Positions 42,503 to 49,392 of a stretch of 49,424 bases of DNA are shown here, in pieces. The notes below the pieces were generated by a model. The model was given only the letters and a program-made list of their open reading frames with translations, was not told the origin of the DNA and did not search any database. Position numbers and translations under genes: made by a program. Each line of letters begins with the position of its first letter. Within the stretch, counting starts at the first letter, position 1. Location: positions 1 through 49,424 of the forward strand of contig JAAYKO010000063.1 in NCBI GenBank assembly GCA_012522345.1, given 5' to 3'. This DNA comes from Acholeplasmataceae bacterium (GTDB lineage: Bacteria; Bacillota_I; Bacilli_A; Acholeplasmatales; UBA5453).

Positions 42503-43231
42503 CTATTCATTTAAGATTTGATGAAAGTTATTATATCTTTCCAGTAACAAAGTTTCAATTAAATCGACCATTTTCGTCATTTTCTTTTCCAATTTAAACT
42601 CATCTAAAGCGGCAAAATAAAGTTCTCGATCTTCCTTTTTAATTGAGATTGGTAAATAGTCATCTTTTAAAAGGTAGTAATTCATCATCAATCTTCCAAC
42701 TCTACCATTGCCATCAATAAAGGGGTGAATTTTCGAAAGAGTTAATAAGATAAAGGCACTTCTTTCAATTGTAGTTCCTTTAAAAGTAAAGTCAAGTTCA
42801 TCCATCATCCTTTTCATTCGATCATATACTTTTACATAATCTGGGGGCTGATGATATCCTTTTAGGCCAATATTTACTTGCCTATAAAGGCCACCAGGCA
42901 TAATATCTCCCAACAAGATTTGGTGAGCATCTTTAATAAACTCTTCACTCATCAAAGTCCCTTTTTCGACTTCCGCCTTGACAAACTGATAAGCTTTCAT
43001 ATGATTTAAGAGTTCTTTTTGTTCGCGTTCAGATATTCTCGATTCTTTACACACTTTTTCTAATGTAAAAGCTTCTTCAAGGGTAATTGTGTTTTTACCT
43101 TCAATTTGAACCGCATCATGGGCATACTTCACTTTAAAATCGGCTTCGATTTTTTTCAATATTTCTGGATCAAGTTCTTTTTTAAGCGCTAAGAAATGGT
43201 TTTTTTCCACTTCTAGTAATTCTTTGTGCAT
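42503..43231 (-). CDS. Fic-domain protein (putative AMP transferase)
   Basis: 242 residues. The full Fic motif HPFIDGNGRVGR (169-180) is present, with catalytic His169, and the substrate flap precedes it (GLYRQVNIGLKG). The N-terminus resembles the inhibitory helix of class II Fic proteins, AVQIEGKN, with Glu44 present but alanine where Ser/Thr of (S/T)xxxEG is expected. Fic enzymes transfer AMP or other nucleotides to target proteins; the target is unknown. It has a promoter and terminator of its own and no antitoxin-like neighbour. Confidence 0.88.
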   Translation of the reverse strand: MHKELLEVEKNHFLALKKELDPEILKKIEADFKVKYAHDAVQIEGKNTITLEEAFTLEKVCKESRISEREQKELLNHMKAYQFVKAEVEKGTLMSEEFIKDAHQILLGDIMPGGLYRQVNIGLKGYHQPPDYVKVYDRMKRMMDELDFTFKGTTIERSAFILLTLSKIHPFIDGNGRVGRLMMNYYLLKDDYLPISIKKEDRELYFAALDEFKLEKKMTKMVDLIETLLLERYNNFHQILNE

Positions 43232-43266
43232 CTGATATCCTCTCCCACCATCAAAGTCTTTTTCTC

Positions 43267-43295
43267 ATTATAACAATAAATCCCACTTTTAACAA
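43267..43295 (-). promoter_or_regulatory. Promoter of fic
   Basis: Minus strand -35 TTGTTA (43290-43295), 17-base spacer, -10 TATAAT (43267-43272) preceded by TGT. GAGAGG lies before the ATG. Confidence 0.7.
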
Positions 43296-43321
43296 TACTT
43301 ATGGTAGAACTTTGATATTTG

Positions 43322-43346
43322 AAAAAAAAAGAGACGTTGATGTCCC
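43322..43346 (-). terminator. Terminator after csp
   Basis: Minus strand GGGAC-ATCAAC-GTCTC hairpin (one G-T) followed by a run of T. Confidence 0.85.
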
Positions 43347-43360
43347 TTTTCTTTAAGTTA

Positions 43361-43558
43361 TTATAACTTCACTACGTTAGCGGCTTGTGGGCCTCTATCG
43401 CTTTCGTTGATCTCAAACTGTACTAAGTCGCCTTCAGCTAAGTTTTTGAAACCTTCAGCTTGGATTGATGAATAATGAACGAAAATGTCTTGTCCATCAT
43501 CTGACGTAATAAAGCCATAGCCTTTTCTTTCATCAAACCATTTTACTGTGCCTGTCAT
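43361..43558 (-). CDS. Cold-shock-domain protein
   Basis: 65 residues, single OB fold. RNP1 is KGYGFI and RNP2 is [25 protein letters not shown] is the standard start. Binds single-stranded RNA/DNA and melts structure. Strong promoter with an extended -10 and a leader of about 45 bases able to form GCGT/ACGC hairpin, as often seen in csp genes. It may be constitutive rather than cold-induced; this cannot be told. Confidence 0.96.
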   Translation of the reverse strand: MTGTVKWFDERKGYGFITSDDGQDIFVHYSSIQAEGFKNLAEGDLVQFEINESDRGPQAANVVKL

Positions 43559-43610
43559 GAAACGATTACTCCTTATATAATATTGACGCGTGTTTCTAAC
43601 GCCTAAAATG

Positions 43611-43639
43611 ATTATAACACTTAGTTGTTGCTAATACAA
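43611..43639 (-). promoter_or_regulatory. Promoter of csp
   Basis: Minus strand -35 TTGTAT (43634-43639), 17 bases, -10 TATAAT (43611-43616) with TGT before it; both boxes and the extension fit. Confidence 0.75.
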
Positions 43640-43710
43640 GTGGAAAAACCGATTTTTTCATTAAACATAAATTATCAACAAATATTTATAATTATCTAAA
43701 AAACTTCTTG

Positions 43711-44100
43711 TTAACTTAAAATTTTTGTATAAAACTTTCTTCTGCGAGGACCATCAAACTCACAAAAAAATATTCCTTGCCATATTCCTAACTTTAACTT
43801 CCCTGCTTCAATTATTACTACACAAGAACTTCCAACTAAGGATGCTTTAATATGCGAATGGGAGTTTCCTTCCAAATGTCGATAATTTATGTCTTTGGGA
43901 AAAACCTTCCGCAAAGTACTTTTAAGATCAACTACAACATCAGGATCAGCATTTTCATTAATTGTTACTCCTGCTGTAGTATGGGGGACATAAACTATTA
44001 CGATTCCTTCTTTAATTCCGCTTTCCCTGACATCTTCTCTTACAAGTTGAGTAATATCTAACATTTCGTCTTCTTTGGTTGTTAAAATAAGATGTTCCAT
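43711..44100 (-). CDS. yjbQ: YjbQ/UPF0047 family protein
   Basis: 129 residues. Family motifs: [18 protein letters not shown] and [15 protein letters not shown], ending with [16 protein letters not shown]. The family adopts a beta fold with a conserved His cluster and has been linked to thiamin phosphate synthase-like activity, not settled. AAAGGAG lies before the ATG. It is divergent from tRNA-Thr and has no clear partner. Confidence 0.9.
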   Translation of the reverse strand: MEHLILTTKEDEMLDITQLVREDVRESGIKEGIVIVYVPHTTAGVTINENADPDVVVDLKSTLRKVFPKDINYRHLEGNSHSHIKASLVGSSCVVIIEAGKLKLGIWQGIFFCEFDGPRRRKFYTKILS

Positions 44101-44130
44101 TTCCTACTCCTTTCATTAATCGATTATTTC

Positions 44131-44158
44131 TTGTAAATGAAAAAATATATGATAAAAT
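44131..44158 (+). promoter_or_regulatory. Promoter of tRNA-Thr
   Basis: Plus strand -35 TTGTAA (44131-44136), 16 bases, -10 TAAAAT (44153-44158), 12 bases before the tRNA. Confidence 0.5.
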
Positions 44159-44170
44159 TGTTAATAAGGC

Positions 44171-44244
44171 GCCCCCATAGTTTAATGGTAAAACGCAAGC
44201 ATGGTAAGCTTGAATTGAAAGTTCGATTCTCTCTGGGGGCACCA
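44171..44244 (+). tRNA. tRNA-Thr (GGT)
   Basis: A 74-base cloverleaf with encoded CCA. Acceptor GCCCCCA/TGGGGGC, D-stem GTTT/AAAC, anticodon stem CAAGC/GCTTG with loop ATGGTAA giving anticodon GGT, discriminator A. The T stem GAAAG/CTCTC has one A-C mismatch. Its own promoter and terminator flank it on the plus strand, opposite the neighbouring genes. Confidence 0.93.
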
Positions 44245-44258
44245 GCTTAATTATTATT

Positions 44259-44279
44259 GGCTCAGTTGAGCCTTTTTTT
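44259..44279 (+). terminator. Terminator after tRNA-Thr
   Basis: Plus strand GGCTCA-GT-TGAGCC hairpin followed by seven T. The T run touches the end of the convergent DUF285 lipoprotein gene. Confidence 0.85.
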
Positions 44280-44280
44280 A

Positions 44281-46494
44281 TTATGATTCTTTTAAAATAA
44301 AAACATCCAGCTGCTCATTTAAAATATCTTTGTCCGCTTCTGTTCGAGCGTATCCCAATTGAACATTAGCGTTAACTAAGAAAGATTCCATACTTTCTAC
44401 ACTCGTCATATCAAATGAACTTAAATCTAATACTATTGCCTCACAATTAGCAAACATGGAATCCATCTCTTTAACTTTACTTGTATCAAAGGAACTTAAG
44501 TCTAGGGTTGTAGCCTTTGAATTATAAAACATCCCACTCATATTGATTACCTTGCTGGTGTTAAAAGAACTCAAGTCGATTTCTGTTGCTTTAGAATAGG
44601 TAAACATATGACTCATATTAGTGACGTTGCCTGTATCAAAGGAACTTAAATCTAGGCTAATGGCTTCCGAATAAGAAAACATTTCAAACATATCCATAAC
44701 GTTACTTGTCTCAAAGTTGCTTAAATCTAAGGTAGTTACTTGAGAATAAGTAAACATATAAGCCATATTGGTGACTTTGCTTGTATTAAAACTGCTCAAA
44801 TCTAACGTTGTGGCTTGAGAATAAGCGAACATCCCGTTCATATCAATAACATTGCTAGTATCAAAAGAACTTAAATCTAATCTGGTTATCTGAGAACTGG
44901 CAAACATGGCCGCCATATCTTTGACATTGCTTGTCTCAAAATTACTTAAATCAAGAGTAGTTATTTGAGTATCGGCAAACATTAAACCCATATTTTCAAC
45001 TTTATTTGTCTTAAATGAACTTAGATTAATGCTTTTTGCTTTAGACTCAGAAAACATCATAAACATGTTTGTAACGTTGCTTGTGTCAAAGAAGCTTAAA
45101 TCTAGTGTTTCTGCCTTAGATCGAGAAAACATCCAGCCCATACTTTCAACTTTACTTGTCTTAAATGAACTTAAATCAATTGTGGTTGCTTGAGAGTTTT
45201 CAAACATTGAAGTCATATCTTTTACATTGCGGGTATCAAAAGAACTTAAATCTAGGGCTGTTGCCTGAGAAAAGGCAAACATCGCTTCCATATTTGTAAC
45301 ATTACTTGTATCAAATAGACTTAAATCTAGGGTAGTTGCTTGGGAGTGTTCAAACATTGAAACCATCTCTTTGACATTACTTGTGTCTAAGTATTGTAAT
45401 TCCAAGTCTTCTGATTCATTATTTTTAAAGAGCTTTGACATCTCAATTATATTTTTAGAGCCGACAAAATAGACACCTTTAATGTTTGGTCTTTGTTCAA
45501 AAAGATGCGAAGACTTCCCTTGAGTTGAGATTAATTTAGTTTCTTTAATGTATTCAGGGATAATTACGAATTCAGCATCTCCTACATAGATTATATCGCC
45601 AAAATAATTTGTAATAAAATCTTGATCGCTTGCAATTTCATATTTGGCGGGTAATGCTTCAGTCATAACGGCCTTGTAGACAGTATCTTTAGTAATAGGA
45701 ATTATTTCTTGATTCCATTTTTTAAAAGCTTGAACAATTTCAGCGTTCCTAATCGAAGGTAGCACTCCTTTATATTTTGGTTTAACACCTTCAACTACAC
45801 ATTCTTCAGCTAAAATTGTTCCATCATCATCAGTCCATGTCACTTTATATGTCTTTTTATATAGAGCACTTATTTCTAAGTTACTAGTTATATTGTTGAA
45901 CTTTTGATTCCAGCCGCTAAACTGGTAACCTTCTCGTGTTGGATTGGTTGGCGCAGTTGCAGCTTGATAGCGTTTGATAGTTTCTTCTTTTAAAACTTTC
46001 CCATCGTAGTCTTTAAAAACAACTCGATAACTTTTTATTTCTTGTCTAGGACTGATTTCTAAATCACTAGTCACATTATCAAACTCTCGGTCCCAACCAA
46101 TAAAATCATAATCTTCTTGAGGAGGAATATCAGGTGGTGTTGCAGACTTAAAATGTTCAACAATCTCTTCTTTTACAACTGTCCCTTCATAATCTTTAAA
46201 AACAACCAAATAACTTCTAATTTCATATAAAGCATTCACCTCTAATTTGCTCGTTATATTATCAAACTCCTTATCCCAACCAATAAAATCATAACCCTCT
46301 CTAATTGGATTGGCTGGCGGTGTTGCACTTTGGGATTTTTCAACCTTTTCTTCTTTTAAAATCGTCTTGTCATAATCGTAAAAAATTACTGAATGTTTTT
46401 TCGCTAAAAGATTATTATCTCCACTACATGAAATTAAAAGAAATGAAAATAATAATACCATAATCAAACTAATAAATCTTGTTTTTTTATTCAT
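44281..46494 (-). CDS. Surface lipoprotein with InlB-type and DUF285 (BspA-like) repeats
   Basis: 737 residues. Residues 1-23 are a lipoprotein signal with lipobox LISC (Cys23). Three, perhaps four, InlB B-type repeats follow (EGYDFIGWDKEFDN is typical), then fourteen units of 25 residues (for example FDTSNVTNMEAMFAFSQ and ATALDLSS), the DUF285/BspA-like leucine-rich pattern; a short tail ends LDVFILKES. Likely an exported adhesin or host-contact protein anchored by lipid; this is family knowledge. AAGAGAGG precedes the ATG. No partner gene is evident; a GNAT gene lies upstream. Such repeats are known for copy-number change in Mollicutes. Confidence 0.88.
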   Translation of the reverse strand: MNKKTRFISLIMVLLFSFLLISCSGDNNLLAKKHSVIFYDYDKTILKEEKVEKSQSATPPANPIREGYDFIGWDKEFDNITSKLEVNALYEIRSYLVVFKDYEGTVVKEEIVEHFKSATPPDIPPQEDYDFIGWDREFDNVTSDLEISPRQEIKSYRVVFKDYDGKVLKEETIKRYQAATAPTNPTREGYQFSGWNQKFNNITSNLEISALYKKTYKVTWTDDDGTILAEECVVEGVKPKYKGVLPSIRNAEIVQAFKKWNQEIIPITKDTVYKAVMTEALPAKYEIASDQDFITNYFGDIIYVGDAEFVIIPEYIKETKLISTQGKSSHLFEQRPNIKGVYFVGSKNIIEMSKLFKNNESEDLELQYLDTSNVKEMVSMFEHSQATTLDLSLFDTSNVTNMEAMFAFSQATALDLSSFDTRNVKDMTSMFENSQATTIDLSSFKTSKVESMGWMFSRSKAETLDLSFFDTSNVTNMFMMFSESKAKSINLSSFKTNKVENMGLMFADTQITTLDLSNFETSNVKDMAAMFASSQITRLDLSSFDTSNVIDMNGMFAYSQATTLDLSSFNTSKVTNMAYMFTYSQVTTLDLSNFETSNVMDMFEMFSYSEAISLDLSSFDTGNVTNMSHMFTYSKATEIDLSSFNTSKVINMSGMFYNSKATTLDLSSFDTSKVKEMDSMFANCEAIVLDLSSFDMTSVESMESFLVNANVQLGYARTEADKDILNEQLDVFILKES
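44345..45400. repeat. Tandem array of fourteen 75-base units in the lipoprotein gene
   Basis: Each unit is 75 bases, encoding 25 residues, with frequent near-identity of the DTSNV and ATTLDLSS parts. Units 7-9 and 10-12 share the order E-, D-, N-TS(N/K)V, suggesting a three-unit (225-base) duplication; units 4 and 6 are also alike. Similar to mobile PARCEL-type elements described in Mollicute DUF285 genes. Confidence 0.85.
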
Positions 46495-46584
46495 TGTTAA
46501 TTCCTCTCTTCTTTATATTTATTTTAAATAGCGGCTTCTTTTTAGTCTGGAAAGCACTATAAATAATCGTTTCAAGAACGTTAC

Positions 46585-46599
46585 AATCTATATAAGATT
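46585..46599. promoter_or_regulatory. 15-base palindrome upstream of the lipoprotein gene
   Basis: AATCT-ATATA-AGATT, a perfect dyad about 95 bases upstream of the start. A second dyad, CGTT-TCAAG-AACG, lies at 46568-46580. They could be binding sites of a regulator controlling the surface protein; no evidence beyond symmetry. Confidence 0.3.
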
Positions 46600-46681
46600 C
46601 TTAATGTTATATAATTTAAAGTCTCTCTGCTGTTTATTTTAACAAATAATTTAATGCGTTATGTGTTTTTGATGTGATTTT

Positions 46682-47206
46682 TTATTTTACATTAGTCCAG
46701 TAGCGTTGATAGATTACACCATCAACATTTACTTCGTTTTCTAAAATGCCGCCTGCTTTAATAATTGTTTTTTGGGAGGCAATATTATCCTTATAACAAA
46801 CTTGCAAAACTCGTCTTATATTTAATTTCTTACACTCCAAAAGCGTTAACTCAAGCATTTTAGCGCCATAGCCTTTTCTTCTTTCAGATGGCACTATACC
46901 ATAACCGATATGGCCACCATTTAAAAGGAGTTTTTCTGTTAAGTAGTGTCTAATGTTAACTGCCCCAACAAAAATGTTTCTTGTAGTATCTAAAGCAAAA
47001 TAAACAGAATCTGGAACATAACCAGCTTCAGCTTCCTTTATTTCCAGATTTTTTAAATAATGATTAAAATTTCGATAATCAAAACGGCTAATAGAACGCG
47101 GAATAATTTTTTCTTCAGTTTGATTCCATTTTTCTAACATTTCAATTAAATGGTTTCGATATTCCAAAGTCAGTTTTACCAGCTTAAGATTGGGTTTTTT
47201 GACCAT
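46682..47206 (-). CDS. GNAT-family acetyltransferase
   Basis: 174 residues with the GNAT core: HIGYGIVPSERRKGYGAKML is motif A with the acetyl-CoA loop RRKGYGA, and NIASQKTIIKAGG is motif B. The substrate is unknown (ribosomal or small-molecule amines are possible). It lies between the guanylate-kinase-like gene and the lipoprotein gene, all on the minus strand, and starts 24 bases after the former. Confidence 0.86.
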   Translation of the reverse strand: MVKKPNLKLVKLTLEYRNHLIEMLEKWNQTEEKIIPRSISRFDYRNFNHYLKNLEIKEAEAGYVPDSVYFALDTTRNIFVGAVNIRHYLTEKLLLNGGHIGYGIVPSERRKGYGAKMLELTLLECKKLNIRRVLQVCYKDNIASQKTIIKAGGILENEVNVDGVIYQRYWTNVK

Positions 47207-47230
47207 TTAAACAACTCCTAATCTGTATTT

Positions 47231-47767
47231 TTAGCTAGTTTTGCACTCTTGATAAAAGTTATCTATTTTAGCTGCTAAACTCTCTAAAGGCTCATTTTTA
47301 TTGACAAGATATAAATCAACTTTAGTTAAGTTTTTCTTCGCAAATAAGCGATCATCTTTTTTTAATCTCGGCTTAATCTTTGCAAGTTGATCACCACGTT
47401 TAATCATTCTTTCTTTTCTTAATCTTTTAGGCGAATAAATTAAAACCACTAAAGCTTTCTCTTTTAAGTAGTCGATTAAAGCATTGGCACCGTTTGGCTC
47501 TAAAATAATAATTCCTTTAGTAATTAAATCCTTTTTTTGGGTACCATAATATTCATTTTGATAAGTTGCTGATTCAACAAAAGCATTATCCATCTTCAAT
47601 TTTTTAAATTCTTCTTTGCTAACAAAATGATAACTAACACCATCTTCTTCACCTTGTCTCGGTGTTCGCGTGGTAGTAGTTATACATTTCTTATAACCAA
47701 AGTTCATCACTAATTGTTTCGCTACTTCTGTTTTCCCGCTTGCGCTTGCGCCAACTAAAATTATCAT
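47231..47767 (-). CDS. Guanylate kinase-like protein (second copy)
   Basis: 178 residues. P-loop GASASGKT, the GMP-site region TTTRTPRQGEEDGVSYHFVS, EYYGTQKKDL and lid-like RLRKERMIKRGDQ follow the order of guanylate kinase, but the sequence differs clearly from the standard gmk at 28.1 kb. It may act on another nucleotide or be a specialised copy. ATG 47767 is chosen for the conserved start MIILVGASASGK; the longer in-frame ATG overlaps the promoter region. The ribosome site is weak. Followed by a GNAT gene. Confidence 0.8.
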   Translation of the reverse strand: MIILVGASASGKTEVAKQLVMNFGYKKCITTTTRTPRQGEEDGVSYHFVSKEEFKKLKMDNAFVESATYQNEYYGTQKKDLITKGIIILEPNGANALIDYLKEKALVVLIYSPKRLRKERMIKRGDQLAKIKPRLKKDDRLFAKKNLTKVDLYLVNKNEPLESLAAKIDNFYQECKTS

Positions 47768-47864
47768 TAATAACCAACTTTCTTTTTTGTTTACTATAAA
47801 TGATATTATCATATTTTTATTCTAAAATATAGATTAAGTGTTATAATATAAATGGTGATGTTTA

Positions 47865-49028
47865 ATGAAATATCTGAAAAAGTTTCGAGTTTTATTTTTT
47901 TTAATTGGGTGCTTTATTTTAGGTTTTCTTACAATGCCACTGTTACATGGTGCTTATGCAGAAAGCCTTTTTAATAGTTATACTCATTTTGCCTGGTATT
48001 ATCATCTTTTATTTTTTATTGGAGTTTTCTTTTTAAGTCTTGTTTTTCACGAATTAACACACTTAATTGTTTTTTTATTGAACGGCTATCAAAATGAAGT
48101 CTTAATTATTTTATTTTTAGTTTTTTATAAAAAGAATCAAAAATGGCGCTTAAAAGTTGATTTTAAACTGCTTCTTTTAGGTGGTGGAATAGTTTTCCCT
48201 AATCTAGGTTCAATCGAAGATGAAGCTGCCTTTTCGCGAGCAAGAAAAGCGGTTGAACGCTCACTTCTTGCCGCTCCACTTTTCACTTTAATTAGTTCAA
48301 CAACTTTATTTATACTTTCCTTTACGATTTTTTATCGGAATGGCTTTTTAGTTCCCGTCAGCCTCTATGGACTGTTTGTCGGAGCTTTTTTCACTTACCT
48401 TTCCGCGAAAGAAGCACCTCAGATGTATGGCGACTTTAAAGCTTATAAAAAAATTAAAACTGATGACCTTTTCGCACTTGCAACAATCCAACAATATACA
48501 ACAAATCTTTCAACTTATCAAAAAGGATTAATGGAAGAATACTTAAAGGATCAACTTCCGATTAAAAATGATTTAACAGCACTTACTTTTTTCATTAATC
48601 TTTTAGATCATGCAATCTTTGAAGAAAATGAAGTTAACCTCTTTCTTTATGAAAAAGTCTCTTATTACGCTTTAAACCCAAGTAGTTTTAGAAGAGTTTT
48701 ATCAAGTCCGCTTAATGCTGAGTTTGCACAAGCAGTTATTTTTTATTTAGACCGCTTAAACTTTAAAACTGAAGCACTTAAATTAAAAGAACTCTTTTTT
48801 AATCATCTCGCTAGTTTAAATAAAAAAGAAAAAATGAAGACTTATCTCACCAAACAGACTGACCACATTTTAGGTTTAAGTGATGAAAAAGAGTTTTTAA
48901 ATGATTCAAAAAACTTCAACAAAGGATTATTGACTTTTCTTTTTAAAAATATCCCTTCTTTTCTTGCTAGTGAACAAGTTAGAAATGATGGTTATAAGCC
49001 ACTTAAACTTTATTGTCCCCTTAAATAA
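47865..49028 (+). CDS. M50-like membrane zinc metallopeptidase
   Basis: 387 residues. A transmembrane helix carries FHELTHLIVF, the HExxH zinc site (His62, Glu63, His66), as in site-2 proteases (M50). About four further hydrophobic segments extend to about residue 185, then MYGDFKAY may hold the third ligand. Residues about 195-387 are soluble and helical, without motif known to me. It probably cleaves membrane-bound substrates; the substrate is unknown. GGTG lies eight bases before the ATG and TGTTATAAT just upstream is a promoter. It is divergent from the gmk-like gene. Confidence 0.7.
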   Translation: MKYLKKFRVLFFLIGCFILGFLTMPLLHGAYAESLFNSYTHFAWYYHLLFFIGVFFLSLVFHELTHLIVFLLNGYQNEVLIILFLVFYKKNQKWRLKVDFKLLLLGGGIVFPNLGSIEDEAAFSRARKAVERSLLAAPLFTLISSTTLFILSFTIFYRNGFLVPVSLYGLFVGAFFTYLSAKEAPQMYGDFKAYKKIKTDDLFALATIQQYTTNLSTYQKGLMEEYLKDQLPIKNDLTALTFFINLLDHAIFEENEVNLFLYEKVSYYALNPSSFRRVLSSPLNAEFAQAVIFYLDRLNFKTEALKLKELFFNHLASLNKKEKMKTYLTKQTDHILGLSDEKEFLNDSKNFNKGLLTFLFKNIPSFLASEQVRNDGYKPLKLYCPLK

Positions 49029-49049
49029 AGTGTTAAACGGTTTCTAATC

Positions 49050-49078
49050 TTGATTCAAACTATAGTTTATGGTATAAT
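49050..49078 (+). promoter_or_regulatory. Promoter of the tRNA-Asp-Arg-Pro cluster
   Basis: Plus strand -35 TTGATT (49050-49055), 17 bases, -10 TATAAT (49073-49078) preceded by TGG. Transcription starts only a few bases before tRNA-Asp. Confidence 0.8.
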
Positions 49079-49088
49079 TTTTTTTGCT

Positions 49089-49164
49089 GGTCCGGTAGTG
49101 TAGTGGTTAACATGCCAGTCTGTCACACTGGAGATCGCGGGTTCAAGTCCCGTCCGGACCGCCA
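49089..49164 (+). tRNA. tRNA-Asp (GTC)
   Basis: A 76-base cloverleaf. Acceptor GGTCCGG/CCGGACC, anticodon stem CCAGT/ACTGG with loop CTGTCAC giving GTC, discriminator G, CCA encoded. Confidence 0.97.
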
Positions 49165-49170
49165 CCTTTT

Positions 49171-49247
49171 GCGTCGTTAGCTCAATTGGATAGAGCGTCT
49201 GACTTCGGATCAGAAGGCTATGGGTTCAAGTCCTATACGGCGCGCCA
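49171..49247 (+). tRNA. tRNA-Arg (TCG)
   Basis: A 77-base cloverleaf. Acceptor GCGTCGT/ACGGCGC with one T-G pair, anticodon stem TCTGA/TCAGA with loop CTTCGGA giving TCG, CCA encoded. Six bases separate it from tRNA-Asp. Confidence 0.95.
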
Positions 49248-49262
49248 TTTTTTTGTAAAGTA

Positions 49263-49339
49263 CGGGAAGTAGCTTAGCTTGGTAGAGCGCTTGCCTTGGG
49301 AGCAAGAGGTCGCAGGTTCAAATCCTGTCTTCCCGACCA
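49263..49339 (+). tRNA. tRNA-Pro (TGG)
   Basis: A 77-base cloverleaf. Acceptor CGGGAAG/CTTCCCG with the C1-G72 pair typical of tRNA-Pro, anticodon stem CTTGC/GCAAG, loop CTTGGGA giving TGG, discriminator A, CCA encoded. Confidence 0.96.
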
Positions 49340-49352
49340 GTCTGAAAATCAT

Positions 49353-49381
49353 TTGACAAAGTAGTTGTAGGGTGCTAATAT
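49353..49381 (+). promoter_or_regulatory. Consensus promoter before the last tRNA
   Basis: Plus strand TTGACA (49353-49358), 17 bases, TAATAT (49376-49381): the -35 is a perfect consensus. It starts the next tRNA separately from the cluster before it. Confidence 0.8.
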
Positions 49382-49392
49382 ATTAATGCTGT

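Noticed and set aside
44012-44242. 76-codon minus-strand ORF near yjbQ
   Set aside because: It is antisense to tRNA-Thr and overlaps the start of yjbQ in another frame.
44345-45400. Possible CRISPR array from regular 75-base repeats
   Set aside because: There are no unique spacers; the repeats are contiguous and encode protein in one frame (DUF285).
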